From NCBI GenBank assembly GCA_021791615.1, contig JAJYWG010000005.1, forward strand, positions 1 through 54,338: a stretch of 54,338 nt of DNA, read 5' to 3'. Source of the stretch: Actinomycetes bacterium. Its GTDB lineage: Bacteria > Actinomycetota > Acidimicrobiia > Acidimicrobiales > RAAP-2. Below are positions 34,596-42,426 of this stretch, piece by piece. The stretch's first letter is position 1, and each line of letters begins with the position of its first letter. Below the pieces are notes generated by a model. It saw only the letters and a program-made list of their open reading frames with translations, ran no database searches and was not told the DNA's origin. A program made the translations under genes and the position numbers.

Positions 34596-36797
34596 TCATG
34601 GTCGTCGATCCCCCGCCAGCTCTCGCCGGTAGAACGCCAGCTCGGCATCGAACGCTGCCGTGAGGGTCTCGGCTCGCCCGAACCCGTGACCTTCGCCCGG
34701 GAACGTGAGGAGCTCGCAGCGCCGCCCGAGGCGCCGCAACTCTCCCGCCAGCACCTCGGCCTGCTCCGCCGGGACCACCGGGTCGTCGGTCCCCTGGAAG
34801 AGGAGGACCGCGGCTGCGATGTCACCGACGCGGTGCGCCGGTGAGCGATGGCGGTACTCATCCTCGGCGTCCGGCGGCAGACCGACGAGACGCTCGGTGT
34901 AGCGGGACTCGAAGTCGTGGGTGGACCGGGCCAACGCCGCGAGGTCGGTCACCCCGTACCAGGACACCGCGGCCCCGAACACGTCCGCTCGCACGAGCGC
35001 GCCCAACGCGGTGAACCCTCCTGCACTGCTCCCGCGCACCGCCATCTTGGAGGAGTCGGCCCAGCCCAGCTCCACCGCGTGCACTGCGGCGTCGACGCAG
35101 TCGTCCACGTCGTCTATTCCCCAGCGGCCCAGCAGCTTCTGCCGATAGGCGCGCCCGTAGCCGCTGCTGCCGGCGTAGTCCACCGAGACGACGGCGTACC
35201 CGCGGGTGGTCAGCATCTGGACCACGGGGTCGAAGCCGGGCTCGGCGCTCCCCGTCGGCCCGCCGTGGCACATCACGACCAGGGGCGGGGGCCGTGCTGG
35301 TGGACCCGCCCATCCTTCCAGCCTCGGGAGGAAGCGAAGCCCGTGCACCTGCTCCCCACGCCTGCCGGTGAACGTGAACGGCTGGGCCACCGACACGCTC
35401 TCGGGGGCGAGCGACAACGGCGTCGCGCACCCGAGAGAGCGGGGCCCACCTCGGGTCCCCGGCTCCCCCTCCTGCTCTGCTCCACCCGCCCCGAGGCGAG
35501 AGCGGTGACCTGTGGACCGCCCCGAGTCCGAGGCGGCTCGGCCGGAAAAAGGCATCCACCAGGGAGCCGCCGGGGCAAAAGGCGTGGAGCCCAGCCAGGC
35601 CACGCCGCCGCGGTGGGCGCAGAGTGCGGTCACCGACACGCACGGCTGGTCCACAACGGCAAAGCTCCGGGCCGAGGTGTCGAGCACGCCGAGGTGGTCG
35701 CGGCCCGCGGCGCGCCGTCGGCAGGCGATCAGGCCTGTGCCCAAGTCGGCCATCGTGGCTTGGCCCAGTTGCCAGTCGGGCGCGTGCACTTCCGCCTCGT
35801 CGTCCGAGAGGCACTCGGGGCGACCACCGGGCCGCCAACGCCACGGTTGCCACCAGCCGCCGGCGTCGCACGCGAAGACGAGGCTCCCGTCCGCACACCA
35901 CAGGGGTTGGCCGACCGAGACCCCGTCGGCCCCTTCGTGCCGACCCCCGGCAACCCTTTCGGCCCCGGTCACCACGAGTCGTTCGCCGGTGCCGGAGAGC
36001 CGGCCCACCCACAGTTCCGAGGCGTCCCAGGACATGTCCGGATGGTCCCAGCAGACCCACGCGAGCATCCGGCCGGACGGATCCGGGCGCGGCGCGGCGA
36101 AGAAGTCCCTCCCGCCGCAGAGCACGATCGGTTGGCCGGCAGCCGCCTCGGGAGCGCTCGCCGGACCCGGGCAGCGGTACGCCACGATGTCACGGGTCGC
36201 CCCACCCCCGGCAACCCTCTCGCGCACCGCCAGCACCCAGCGGCCGTCCGGGGTCGCCCGCAGGTCGCCGTGGGCGAACGTCCCGCCCGCTGCCGCGCCG
36301 CCTGCTGCCCCGCCGACAACTGCCGCGCCGCCCGGGACCGCCGGCCCGAGGAGGCGGGGTCCGCCGGGCCCCAGCCACCAGACCCGTTGGTCGTCGTTGT
36401 CGACGTAGGCCAGCGCCGGACCACGGTGCTCGACACCCCTGTGTCCCCCGGGAGCTTCGGATGGATCGGCCGCCGGCAGGAGGCACCAGGCGCCTCCGCC
36501 GTAGCCGTAGACCTGCGAGCGGACGCTGACCCCAAGGGGGGTGACGTCCTCGGGACGGCCGCCCCGCTGGTCGCCGGCCCCCGTGTCCGCGACCCCGCTG
36601 CCCGGCCCGTCGGCCCGGCAGCGCACGACGACGTGGCGGCCGCCTTGGCTCGGTCGGCTCTCCGCCCAGTACAAGAAGCCACCGCCGGAGACCAGCCCTG
36701 ACGGCGACCTGCGCGATGCCGTGACGTCGGCCGGGCCGAGCGGCGAGGGCCACTGCCCCCATGCAGCGGTGCGCAACGGGTCGCCTCCGGCGCTCAA
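34596..36797 (-). CDS. S9 family serine peptidase (prolyl oligopeptidase-like)
   Basis: The 733-residue enzyme has an N-terminal beta-propeller region (about 1-450) and a C-terminal alpha/beta-hydrolase domain. The nucleophile is Ser591 in RGSSAGGFTAL, the Asp is in GTDDPVVP and the His in EGHGFG, giving the S9 catalytic triad in order. It probably cleaves short peptides as a dipeptidyl or acylaminoacyl peptidase. No signal peptide is seen. The start is a TTG whose last two bases overlap the stop of the MerR gene (TTGA), indicating coupled translation. Some Gly/Ala-rich stretches interrupt the propeller. The link to the MerR regulator and the divergent oxygenase cluster is unexplained. Confidence 0.82.
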   Translation of the reverse strand: MSAGGDPLRTAAWGQWPSPLGPADVTASRRSPSGLVSGGGFLYWAESRPSQGGRHVVVRCRADGPGSGVADTGAGDQRGGRPEDVTPLGVSVRSQVYGYGGGAWCLLPAADPSEAPGGHRGVEHRGPALAYVDNDDQRVWWLGPGGPRLLGPAVPGGAAVVGGAAGGAAAGGTFAHGDLRATPDGRWVLAVRERVAGGGATRDIVAYRCPGPASAPEAAAGQPIVLCGGRDFFAAPRPDPSGRMLAWVCWDHPDMSWDASELWVGRLSGTGERLVVTGAERVAGGRHEGADGVSVGQPLWCADGSLVFACDAGGWWQPWRWRPGGRPECLSDDEAEVHAPDWQLGQATMADLGTGLIACRRRAAGRDHLGVLDTSARSFAVVDQPCVSVTALCAHRGGVAWLGSTPFAPAAPWWMPFSGRAASDSGRSTGHRSRLGAGGAEQEGEPGTRGGPRSLGCATPLSLAPESVSVAQPFTFTGRRGEQVHGLRFLPRLEGWAGPPARPPPLVVMCHGGPTGSAEPGFDPVVQMLTTRGYAVVSVDYAGSSGYGRAYRQKLLGRWGIDDVDDCVDAAVHAVELGWADSSKMAVRGSSAGGFTALGALVRADVFGAAVSWYGVTDLAALARSTHDFESRYTERLVGLPPDAEDEYRHRSPAHRVGDIAAAVLLFQGTDDPVVPAEQAEVLAGELRRLGRRCELLTFPGEGHGFGRAETLTAAFDAELAFYRRELAGDRRP

Positions 36798-37867
36798 GAC
36801 GCGGCCCCGGGCAGCCCGGTCTCGGGCGGCTCGCCGTCGCGGGTCTCGGCACCTTGGCCGCCAGGATGGGAGCGCCCGTCGCTCACAGGCGCGCTCCCGT
36901 CGTCGAGCTGGGCGCGCCGATCCCCGAGGTGCGCGGCGAACTTGCGCAGGTGCTCGCCGAAGCGCTCCCCGATCCGCCGCTCCATCGCGAGCGCCAGCTC
37001 GGTCTCGACCACCCGGATGGCCAGCGGCCGGAGGCGTTCGACCAGCGCGGACAGTGCGGGGAGGTCCTCGGCCGCCGGCGGGTCCCCTCGGGGGGCGAGG
37101 ACGTGGGTGTCGACCAGGTCGACGAACCGCCGGGCGATGCGGTCCGCGTCCTCCCGGAGGCCGGCGCCGGCCGCCAGGATTGGGTCGAACGGGACGCCGG
37201 AGCGAACGAGGAGGGCACCCACTTCGAGTGCCGCCGGGTTCGCCACCTTGTAGCGGTCGCCGTCGCGCTCGAGCAGGCCCGCCGCGACGGCTCGCTCGAC
37301 CAGCGAGGACAGTGCGTGCCCGGTGTCCACGTCCGCCGGCCCCGCGACGGCCAGCCCCGCCTCCCCCGGCCCCGCGCCGGCCAGCCCCGGCTCCCCCGGC
37401 CCCGCGCCGGCCAGCCCCAGGTCCGCCAGGAGCTCCCCAGCCGTCTTGGCGACCGTGGGCTCGGGAGCCCAGCGCGCGGCCAGCGCGGTCTCGAACCCGA
37501 GGAGTGACCCGACGTCTTGGCCCCGCTCCCACGCCGAGAGCAGCTCGGCGATGTTGGCCAGGGTGTAGCCCCGCTCGAGCAGCGAACCGATGAGACGCAG
37601 GCGAGCCAGGTGCCCGTCGCCGTAGACGCCGGCCCTCCCCTCGCGGCGGGGGGGAGGGATCAGCCCGCGATCCTGGTACGCCCGTACGTTGCGAACGGTG
37701 GTACCCGCAGCCCGGGCCAGCTCGTCGATCCGGTACGTTCGCCGGCCCGAGCCAGAGGAGCCTGAGGGGCCAGAGGAGCCAGAAGCAGCCGCGAGGTCGG
37801 GATCGTCCTCCCCGCCGCTCGAGCCCGACTGAGGGATGTCGTTTTCGGGCACGAGGTGATTATCCAT
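36794..37867 (-). CDS. MerR-family regulator with repeat linker
   Basis: The 357-residue protein has a Ser/Gly-rich N terminus of about 35 residues. A MerR helix-turn-helix follows (TYRIDELARAAGTTVRNVRA, then YGDGHLARLRLIGSLLERGYT). A dimerisation helix, a linker with a repeated AGAGPGE motif, and an all-helical C-terminal domain (about 180-330) come next. The C-terminal domain is much longer than in metal-sensing MerR proteins and could bind a hydrophobic ligand; this is inference. The ATG at 37867 directly flanks the divergent promoter. The S9 peptidase overlaps its stop. Confidence 0.82.
   Translation of the reverse strand: MDNHLVPENDIPQSGSSGGEDDPDLAAASGSSGPSGSSGSGRRTYRIDELARAAGTTVRNVRAYQDRGLIPPPRREGRAGVYGDGHLARLRLIGSLLERGYTLANIAELLSAWERGQDVGSLLGFETALAARWAPEPTVAKTAGELLADLGLAGAGPGEPGLAGAGPGEAGLAVAGPADVDTGHALSSLVERAVAAGLLERDGDRYKVANPAALEVGALLVRSGVPFDPILAAGAGLREDADRIARRFVDLVDTHVLAPRGDPPAAEDLPALSALVERLRPLAIRVVETELALAMERRIGERFGEHLRKFAAHLGDRRAQLDDGSAPVSDGRSHPGGQGAETRDGEPPETGLPGAAS
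37340..37418. repeat. 30-bp in-frame repeat in the MerR linker
   Basis: Two full units (37340-37369, 37370-37399) and a partial third encode the repeated AGAGPGE(P/A)GL linker between DNA-binding and effector domains. Copy number is likely to vary by slippage. Confidence 0.7.
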
Positions 37868-37868
37868 C

Positions 37869-37897
37869 TTGACTGTGTCAGTTTGCACTGGTACACT
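37869..37897 (+). promoter_or_regulatory. Strong promoter of the oxygenase cluster with spacer dyad
   Basis: TTGACT (37869-37874) and TACACT (37892-37897) are spaced by 17 bp and are the best -35/-10 pair in the window. CAGT-TTGC-ACTG (37879-37890) is a perfect inverted repeat centred in the spacer, the typical place for MerR binding. The MerR gene starts 2 bp away on the other strand, so the same protein may repress both. Confidence 0.65.
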
Positions 37898-37981
37898 ACC
37901 AAGTGGAAACGGAGGGCACCAGCAAGCTGCCGGGTCCGGGTCACCCCGCACCCGCAGACCGCCTCTCTCGAAGGAGACACG

Positions 37982-38992
37982 ATGCCCCACCTGGCCCTCG
38001 ATGATGCCCCCGCGTTCGAGACCCTGGCCGGACGCCTGAGTCGCCAGTCGGTCGAGCGCCACTTCGACGCCTACGCCGACATCGACTGGGAGTCGCCCGA
38101 GCTGGCCGTGCGCCCCGACGACCCCCGCTGGGAGCTGTGGGAGGACGACCCGCTGGCCGCCACCGACTGGTACCGCGGCCTTGCGGCCGGGCGCCGGGCC
38201 GAGGTCGGCCTGCACCGTGTGGCCGTGATGATGCGGACCGGCTGGGAGTTCGAGAACCTGCTCCAGCGCGGACTGCTCGCGTACGTGTTCCGGCTCCCCG
38301 ACGGCCGGCCCGAGTTCCGCTACGTGCACCACGAGGTCATCGAGGAGTCCCAGCACACCATGATGTTCCACGAGCTGGTGGCCCGCAGCGGCCTGCGGGT
38401 GCGGGGGATGTCGGCTCCGCTGCGCCTGGCCGCCGAGCTGCTCGTCCTGCCCCTGGCCCGGATCTTCCCCGAGCTGTTCTTCCTCTTCGTGCTGGGCGGC
38501 GAGGACCCCATCGATGCGGTCCAGCGGCAGCGCCTGCGCCAGGGCGGGACCCACCCGCTGGCCGAACGGATCATGCGCATCCACGTGACCGAGGAAGCCC
38601 GCCACCTCTCCTTCGCCCGGCATGCGCTGAAGGCATCCGTCCCCCGCCTCGGTCCGGTCCGCCGGGCCATCCTCGCCGTGGCCGCTCCCCTCCTGCTGTC
38701 GATCATGGCCCGCACGATGCTCGCCCCCTCCCCCTCGTTCGCCCGCGATGCAGGTGTCCCGAGACGGGTCGCCCGCGACGCCGCCCGCAGCGCGCTCGCC
38801 CGCGCCCGCGCCCGCGACTCGGTCGGCAAAGTGCGGCGCCTGTGGCGCGAGCTCGGCCTCCTCACTCCGCGCACGGCGCTGCTGTGGCGCGCCGCGGGCC
38901 TGTGGGATGACGATCAGGCCACGGATGCCGGACGCGCCGGGCCGGTGGCCCCGGCCGGCTCCCGGCCCGCTCCCGCCTGGACCGACGCGTGA
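37982..38992 (+). CDS. AurF-like diiron oxygenase
   Basis: The 336-residue protein has a four-helix diiron pattern: EFENLLQRG, HHEVIEESQHTMMFHEL and HVTEEARHLSFARH, giving repeated Glu and ExxH metal ligands. This is the pattern of the AurF family of diiron N-oxygenases, some of which act on aromatic amines and others have unknown substrates. The ATG has a strong AAGGAG at ideal spacing. The C-terminal 60 residues are Arg/Ala/Pro-rich. It is the first gene of a cluster of three overlapping genes with a flavin monooxygenase and an SDR, so it likely takes part in oxidising a small organic molecule. Confidence 0.8.
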   Translation: MPHLALDDAPAFETLAGRLSRQSVERHFDAYADIDWESPELAVRPDDPRWELWEDDPLAATDWYRGLAAGRRAEVGLHRVAVMMRTGWEFENLLQRGLLAYVFRLPDGRPEFRYVHHEVIEESQHTMMFHELVARSGLRVRGMSAPLRLAAELLVLPLARIFPELFFLFVLGGEDPIDAVQRQRLRQGGTHPLAERIMRIHVTEEARHLSFARHALKASVPRLGPVRRAILAVAAPLLLSIMARTMLAPSPSFARDAGVPRRVARDAARSALARARARDSVGKVRRLWRELGLLTPRTALLWRAAGLWDDDQATDAGRAGPVAPAGSRPAPAWTDA

Positions 38993-40500
38993 CTGCCGAC
39001 GTCCGGGTCGCCGTCGTCGGCGCCGGGTTCAGCGGGATCGGCATCGCGGCGGCGCTCCGGCAAGCCGGCATCGAGGACGTGGTCGTCCTGGAGCAGGCGG
39101 ACCGGGTCGGCGGCACGTGGCGTGACAACACCTACCCCGGCGCCGCGTGCGACGTGCCGTCTCACCTCTACTCCTACTCGTTCGCGCCCAACCCCGGGTG
39201 GACCCGCTCGTTCTCTCCCCAGGCGGAGATCCAGGCTTACCTCGAGCAGTGCGCGCGCCGTTTCGGCGTGCTGCCCCACGTCCGCTTGCGCCACCGGGTC
39301 GAGGCCGCCCGCTGGGACGAGGGGGTCTCCCGCTGGCTGCTTGCGACCAGCGGCGGGGAGTACCGGGCCCAGTTCCTAGTGTCGGCCCGGGGGCCGCTCA
39401 GCGAGCCGCGCCTGCCGGCCATCGAGGGCATCGAGGAATTCCGCGGCACGGTGTTCCACTCGGCCCGCTGGGACCACGGCCACGATCTCACCGGCGAGCG
39501 TGTGGCCGTCGTCGGGACCGGCGCATCGGCCATCCAGTTCGTACCGGCCATCCAGCCGCGCGTCGGCTCGCTCACCGTGTTCCAGCGCAGCGCGCCCTGG
39601 ATCCTCCCCCGCCGCGACCGCCGCATCACCGCTGCCGAGCACCTCGTGTTCCGCGCCCTGCCCGCAGCGCAGCTCGCCGTCCGGTCCGCGGTGTACTGGG
39701 GACGCGAGACCTACGCGCTCGGTTTTGTCGGCCCGGCCCGCCGCAGGCGGCGGTTCATGGCCCCGGCCGAGCGTGTCGCGCTCCGCCATCTCGCGGCCCA
39801 AGTGCCCGACCCCGGGCTCCGGGAGCAGCTCACCCCCCACTACGAGATGGGCTGCAAGCGGATCCTGCTCTCCAACGACTACTACCCGGCGCTCACCCGC
39901 CCCAACGTGCGCCTCGTCACCGACCCGATCGCCCGCATCGGCCCGCGCTCGATCCGCACTGCCGATGGGGAGGAGCACCCGGTCGACACCTTGATCTTCG
40001 GCACCGGCTTCGACGTCACCGGACAGACGGCCGCCGCCGGCACCGTCGGGGTGGGCGGCCGGTCGTTGGCAGAGGCCTGGCACGCCGGCCTCACGGCCTA
40101 CCGGGGGACGACCGTGGCGGGTTTCCCCAACCTGTTCCTCATGGTCGGGCCCAACACCGGCCTCGGCCATACGTCTATCGTCTTCGTCATCGAGTCGCAG
40201 ATCGCCTACGTGCTTGACGCCATCGCCACCCTGGACCGCATGGGCGCGGCCGCGTTCGACGTCCGCCCCGATGCCCAGCAGCGCTGGGCCGCTACCATGG
40301 CCGAGCGCAGCACCGAAACGGTCTGGACCTCGGGTGGATGCGATAGCTACTACCTCGACGGCGCCGGGCGCAACGTGGCCGTCTGGCCCGGGGCGAGCTG
40401 GGGGCTCCGGCGGGCCTTGCGTCGCTTCGACCCGTCCGACCACCGGCTCATCGGGCACCGGACCGCTCTTTCGCCGGCGGCCGAAGCGGCATCGGTGTGA
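38989..40500 (+). CDS. Flavin-containing Baeyer-Villiger-type monooxygenase
   Basis: The 503-residue FAD/NADPH enzyme has the FAD Rossmann motif VGAGFSGIG (about 9-17) and LEQADRVGGTWRDNTYPG. The Baeyer-Villiger fingerprint is FRGTVFHSARWD (about 150-161), and the NADPH motif is VVGTGASAIQ (about 172-181). A C-terminal VGPNTGLGHTS completes the usual pattern. Such enzymes insert oxygen next to a ketone or oxidise aldehydes; the substrate is not predictable. The GTG overlaps the oxygenase gene stop by GTGA, and the SDR gene overlaps its end in the same way. A concerted oxidation of ketone or alcohol intermediates is a reasonable inference. Confidence 0.9.
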   Translation: MTADVRVAVVGAGFSGIGIAAALRQAGIEDVVVLEQADRVGGTWRDNTYPGAACDVPSHLYSYSFAPNPGWTRSFSPQAEIQAYLEQCARRFGVLPHVRLRHRVEAARWDEGVSRWLLATSGGEYRAQFLVSARGPLSEPRLPAIEGIEEFRGTVFHSARWDHGHDLTGERVAVVGTGASAIQFVPAIQPRVGSLTVFQRSAPWILPRRDRRITAAEHLVFRALPAAQLAVRSAVYWGRETYALGFVGPARRRRRFMAPAERVALRHLAAQVPDPGLREQLTPHYEMGCKRILLSNDYYPALTRPNVRLVTDPIARIGPRSIRTADGEEHPVDTLIFGTGFDVTGQTAAAGTVGVGGRSLAEAWHAGLTAYRGTTVAGFPNLFLMVGPNTGLGHTSIVFVIESQIAYVLDAIATLDRMGAAAFDVRPDAQQRWAATMAERSTETVWTSGGCDSYYLDGAGRNVAVWPGASWGLRRALRRFDPSDHRLIGHRTALSPAAEAASV

Positions 40501-41321
40501 GCAGTCCCCGGCGCAGGCCAGCCGTGGAGGTCGCCGGGTCGCTCGCCGTGGTCACCGGTGCGGGGAGCGGCATCGGCCGGGCCACGGCCCTCCTTTTGGC
40601 CGAGCGCGGCGCCCGGGTGGTGGCGGTGGACCTCGACGAGCCGGCAGCCGCCGAGACCGCCCGGGAGTGCGGCGGGCACGCAGAGCAGGCCGACGTCGCC
40701 GACCGTCTCGCCATGGAGGAGCTCGGCCGGCGGGTCCTCGACGCGCACGGGGCACCGGACATCCTCGTGAACAACGCGGGTGTCGGCATGTCCGGGCGGT
40801 TCCTCGACACCTCGCCCGACGACTGGGACTGGATCCTCGGCGTGAACCTCATGGGGGTCATCCACGGCTGCCAGGTGTTCGGGCCCGCGATGCTGGCGCG
40901 CCGCAGCGGTCACGTCGTCAACTTGTCCTCGGGTCTCGGGTACTCCCCGCGGGCTACCGAGCCGGCATACGTGACCACCAAAGCCGCCGTCCTCGCCCTC
41001 TCTCAGTGCCTGCGGGCCGACTGGGGGCCGTCGGGCGTCGGCGTCTCGGCGATCTGCCCGGGTGTCATCGACACCCCGATCGTGCAGTCCACCCGCTACC
41101 TCGGAGAGCGCTCCAACCCTCGGGACGTAGCGCGCATCGCCGCCGTGTTCTCCCGGGGGCACGCGCCCGGTCTCGTCGCCAGAGCCGTCCTGGGTGCGGT
41201 CGAGCACGACCGGCCGGTCGTGCCGGTCGGCGTCGAGTCCCACCTCGGGTGGGTGCTCCACCGGCTGTTGCCGACCCGGGCAGTGGACCGCCTGGCCCGG
41301 GCCAAGCTGGGCGGGGTCTGA
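40497..41321 (+). CDS. Short-chain dehydrogenase/reductase
   Basis: The 274-residue NAD(P)-dependent enzyme has the cofactor motif TGAGSGIG, the acidic VDLDEP end of the second strand that favours NAD(H), NNAG, the active-site Ser in NLSSGLGYS, and YVTTK with the Tyr-Lys pair. A C-terminal extension of about 45 residues, with HLGWVLHRLLPTRAVDRLAR, is a possible membrane-associated helix. It overlaps the monooxygenase gene by GTGA. It probably interconverts an alcohol and ketone in the same pathway, supplying or using the ketone for the Baeyer-Villiger step. Confidence 0.9.
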   Translation: MSSPRRRPAVEVAGSLAVVTGAGSGIGRATALLLAERGARVVAVDLDEPAAAETARECGGHAEQADVADRLAMEELGRRVLDAHGAPDILVNNAGVGMSGRFLDTSPDDWDWILGVNLMGVIHGCQVFGPAMLARRSGHVVNLSSGLGYSPRATEPAYVTTKAAVLALSQCLRADWGPSGVGVSAICPGVIDTPIVQSTRYLGERSNPRDVARIAAVFSRGHAPGLVARAVLGAVEHDRPVVPVGVESHLGWVLHRLLPTRAVDRLARAKLGGV

Positions 41322-41343
41322 GCGCTCGGCGTGCGCACGCCGG

Positions 41344-41844
41344 TCAGCGCCGGCGCGGCTCGTAGACCCGGGCCTGCCAGGAGCCGGTGAGCGGAGCGGC
41401 AGCGAGGAGCTCCCCGGCCCGCAGCGCCCAGTCGAGCACCTCTCCGGCCGGCACCGCGGCCGGCACGTGCACGATGAGCCCCCGACGGGCATGGTCCTGG
41501 CGGACCTGCCAGCCCACCGGCACCGGCGCGCCCATCTCGGCGAGCCGCTGGGCGGCCTTGCGCCCCCGCGGGTGCATGATGCCGACGTTCGCCATCTCGG
41601 TGCCGCGCCGGCCGGTGGTCGCCGGCACCCAGGTGACCATGGTCACCGCGGACTGTGCCGGACCGAACAGCCCGGCGAACGGCGACGGCCGTCCGGGCTC
41701 GTCACCGGCCGACGGGTCGTCGGCCTGGACGCCCGGGAGCAGGTTGATCCACCCGGCGCCGGCTCGGGTGAGCCGGTCCATCTGGGCCTCGACCGCCGAG
41801 GTGTCCGACGGGGTGAGCTCGATCTCCAACTCGGGGCGGGCCAC
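41344..41844 (-). CDS. Unknown conserved protein
   Basis: I do not recognise a functional family for this 166-residue protein. It starts (GTG) with PELEIELTPSDTSAVEAQMD and has a central glycine/proline-containing region and GIMHPRGRKAAQRLAEMGAP. A hydrophobic C-terminal helix follows (VLDWALRAGELLAAA). No signal peptide or membrane segment is obvious. It is convergent with the SDR gene and 37 bp before the UspA gene in the same direction. Confidence 0.55.
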   Translation of the reverse strand: MARPELEIELTPSDTSAVEAQMDRLTRAGAGWINLLPGVQADDPSAGDEPGRPSPFAGLFGPAQSAVTMVTWVPATTGRRGTEMANVGIMHPRGRKAAQRLAEMGAPVPVGWQVRQDHARRGLIVHVPAAVPAGEVLDWALRAGELLAAAPLTGSWQARVYEPRRR

Positions 41845-41881
41845 GACCGATGTCTAGTCGCTCGGCCAGGCCCCCGCCGCC

Positions 41882-42301
41882 TCAGGAGGTCTGGGCCACC
41901 AGGACGTGGCACGGCGCCCGCCGGACGACGCTCTGGGGCACCGAGCCACCCTCGCCCGAGGTCCCGTACATGCCGCGGTTGCCCACGACGATCAGCTCCG
42001 CGCCCACGCTCGTGGCCACCGAGACGATGGCATCGGCCGCCGCGCCGTCGACGGTGTGGCCGACCGGGTGCAGTCCCGAGAGGGTCGGGTCGGCCAGGAC
42101 GCTGTCGAGCACGGCCTTCCCGGCCTCGTGCCAGCGGCTGGGAGCTGCGCCCAGCGAGCCGCCGTCTGCGCCCGACGGGTCGTGGAACGCGTGGACCACG
42201 TGCAGGCGGGCACCGCACTGGCGCGCGAGGTCGGCCGCCACTGATACTGCACGCCGCGCCGTCTGGGACCCGTCGGTCCCTACCACGATGGTGGCGAACA
42301 T
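41882..42301 (-). CDS. Universal stress protein, UspA family
   Basis: The 139-residue single-domain protein starts MFATIVVGTDGSQTARRAVS and contains GAELIVVGNRGMYGTSGEGG, an ATP-binding Usp motif (G-x2-G-x9-G-S-like), and the terminal strand CHVLVAQTS. Such proteins bind ATP and act in stress survival; the exact role is unknown. An extra stretch near residues 42-60 (DGGSLGAAP) is a short loop. It is followed by the unknown 166-residue gene on the same strand, 37 bp downstream. Confidence 0.88.
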   Translation of the reverse strand: MFATIVVGTDGSQTARRAVSVAADLARQCGARLHVVHAFHDPSGADGGSLGAAPSRWHEAGKAVLDSVLADPTLSGLHPVGHTVDGAAADAIVSVATSVGAELIVVGNRGMYGTSGEGGSVPQSVVRRAPCHVLVAQTS

Positions 42302-42426
42302 CGCCCTCCCCCAGCCCCGATCCGATCACGTACGTGCGCAGCGACCCGAAGAGCGCTCCTCTCGGCCAAATCTAGCCGCGGGCGCCTGCGCTCGCCGCAG
42401 CGAACGGATGCGTGCCCGCGCTCCTT

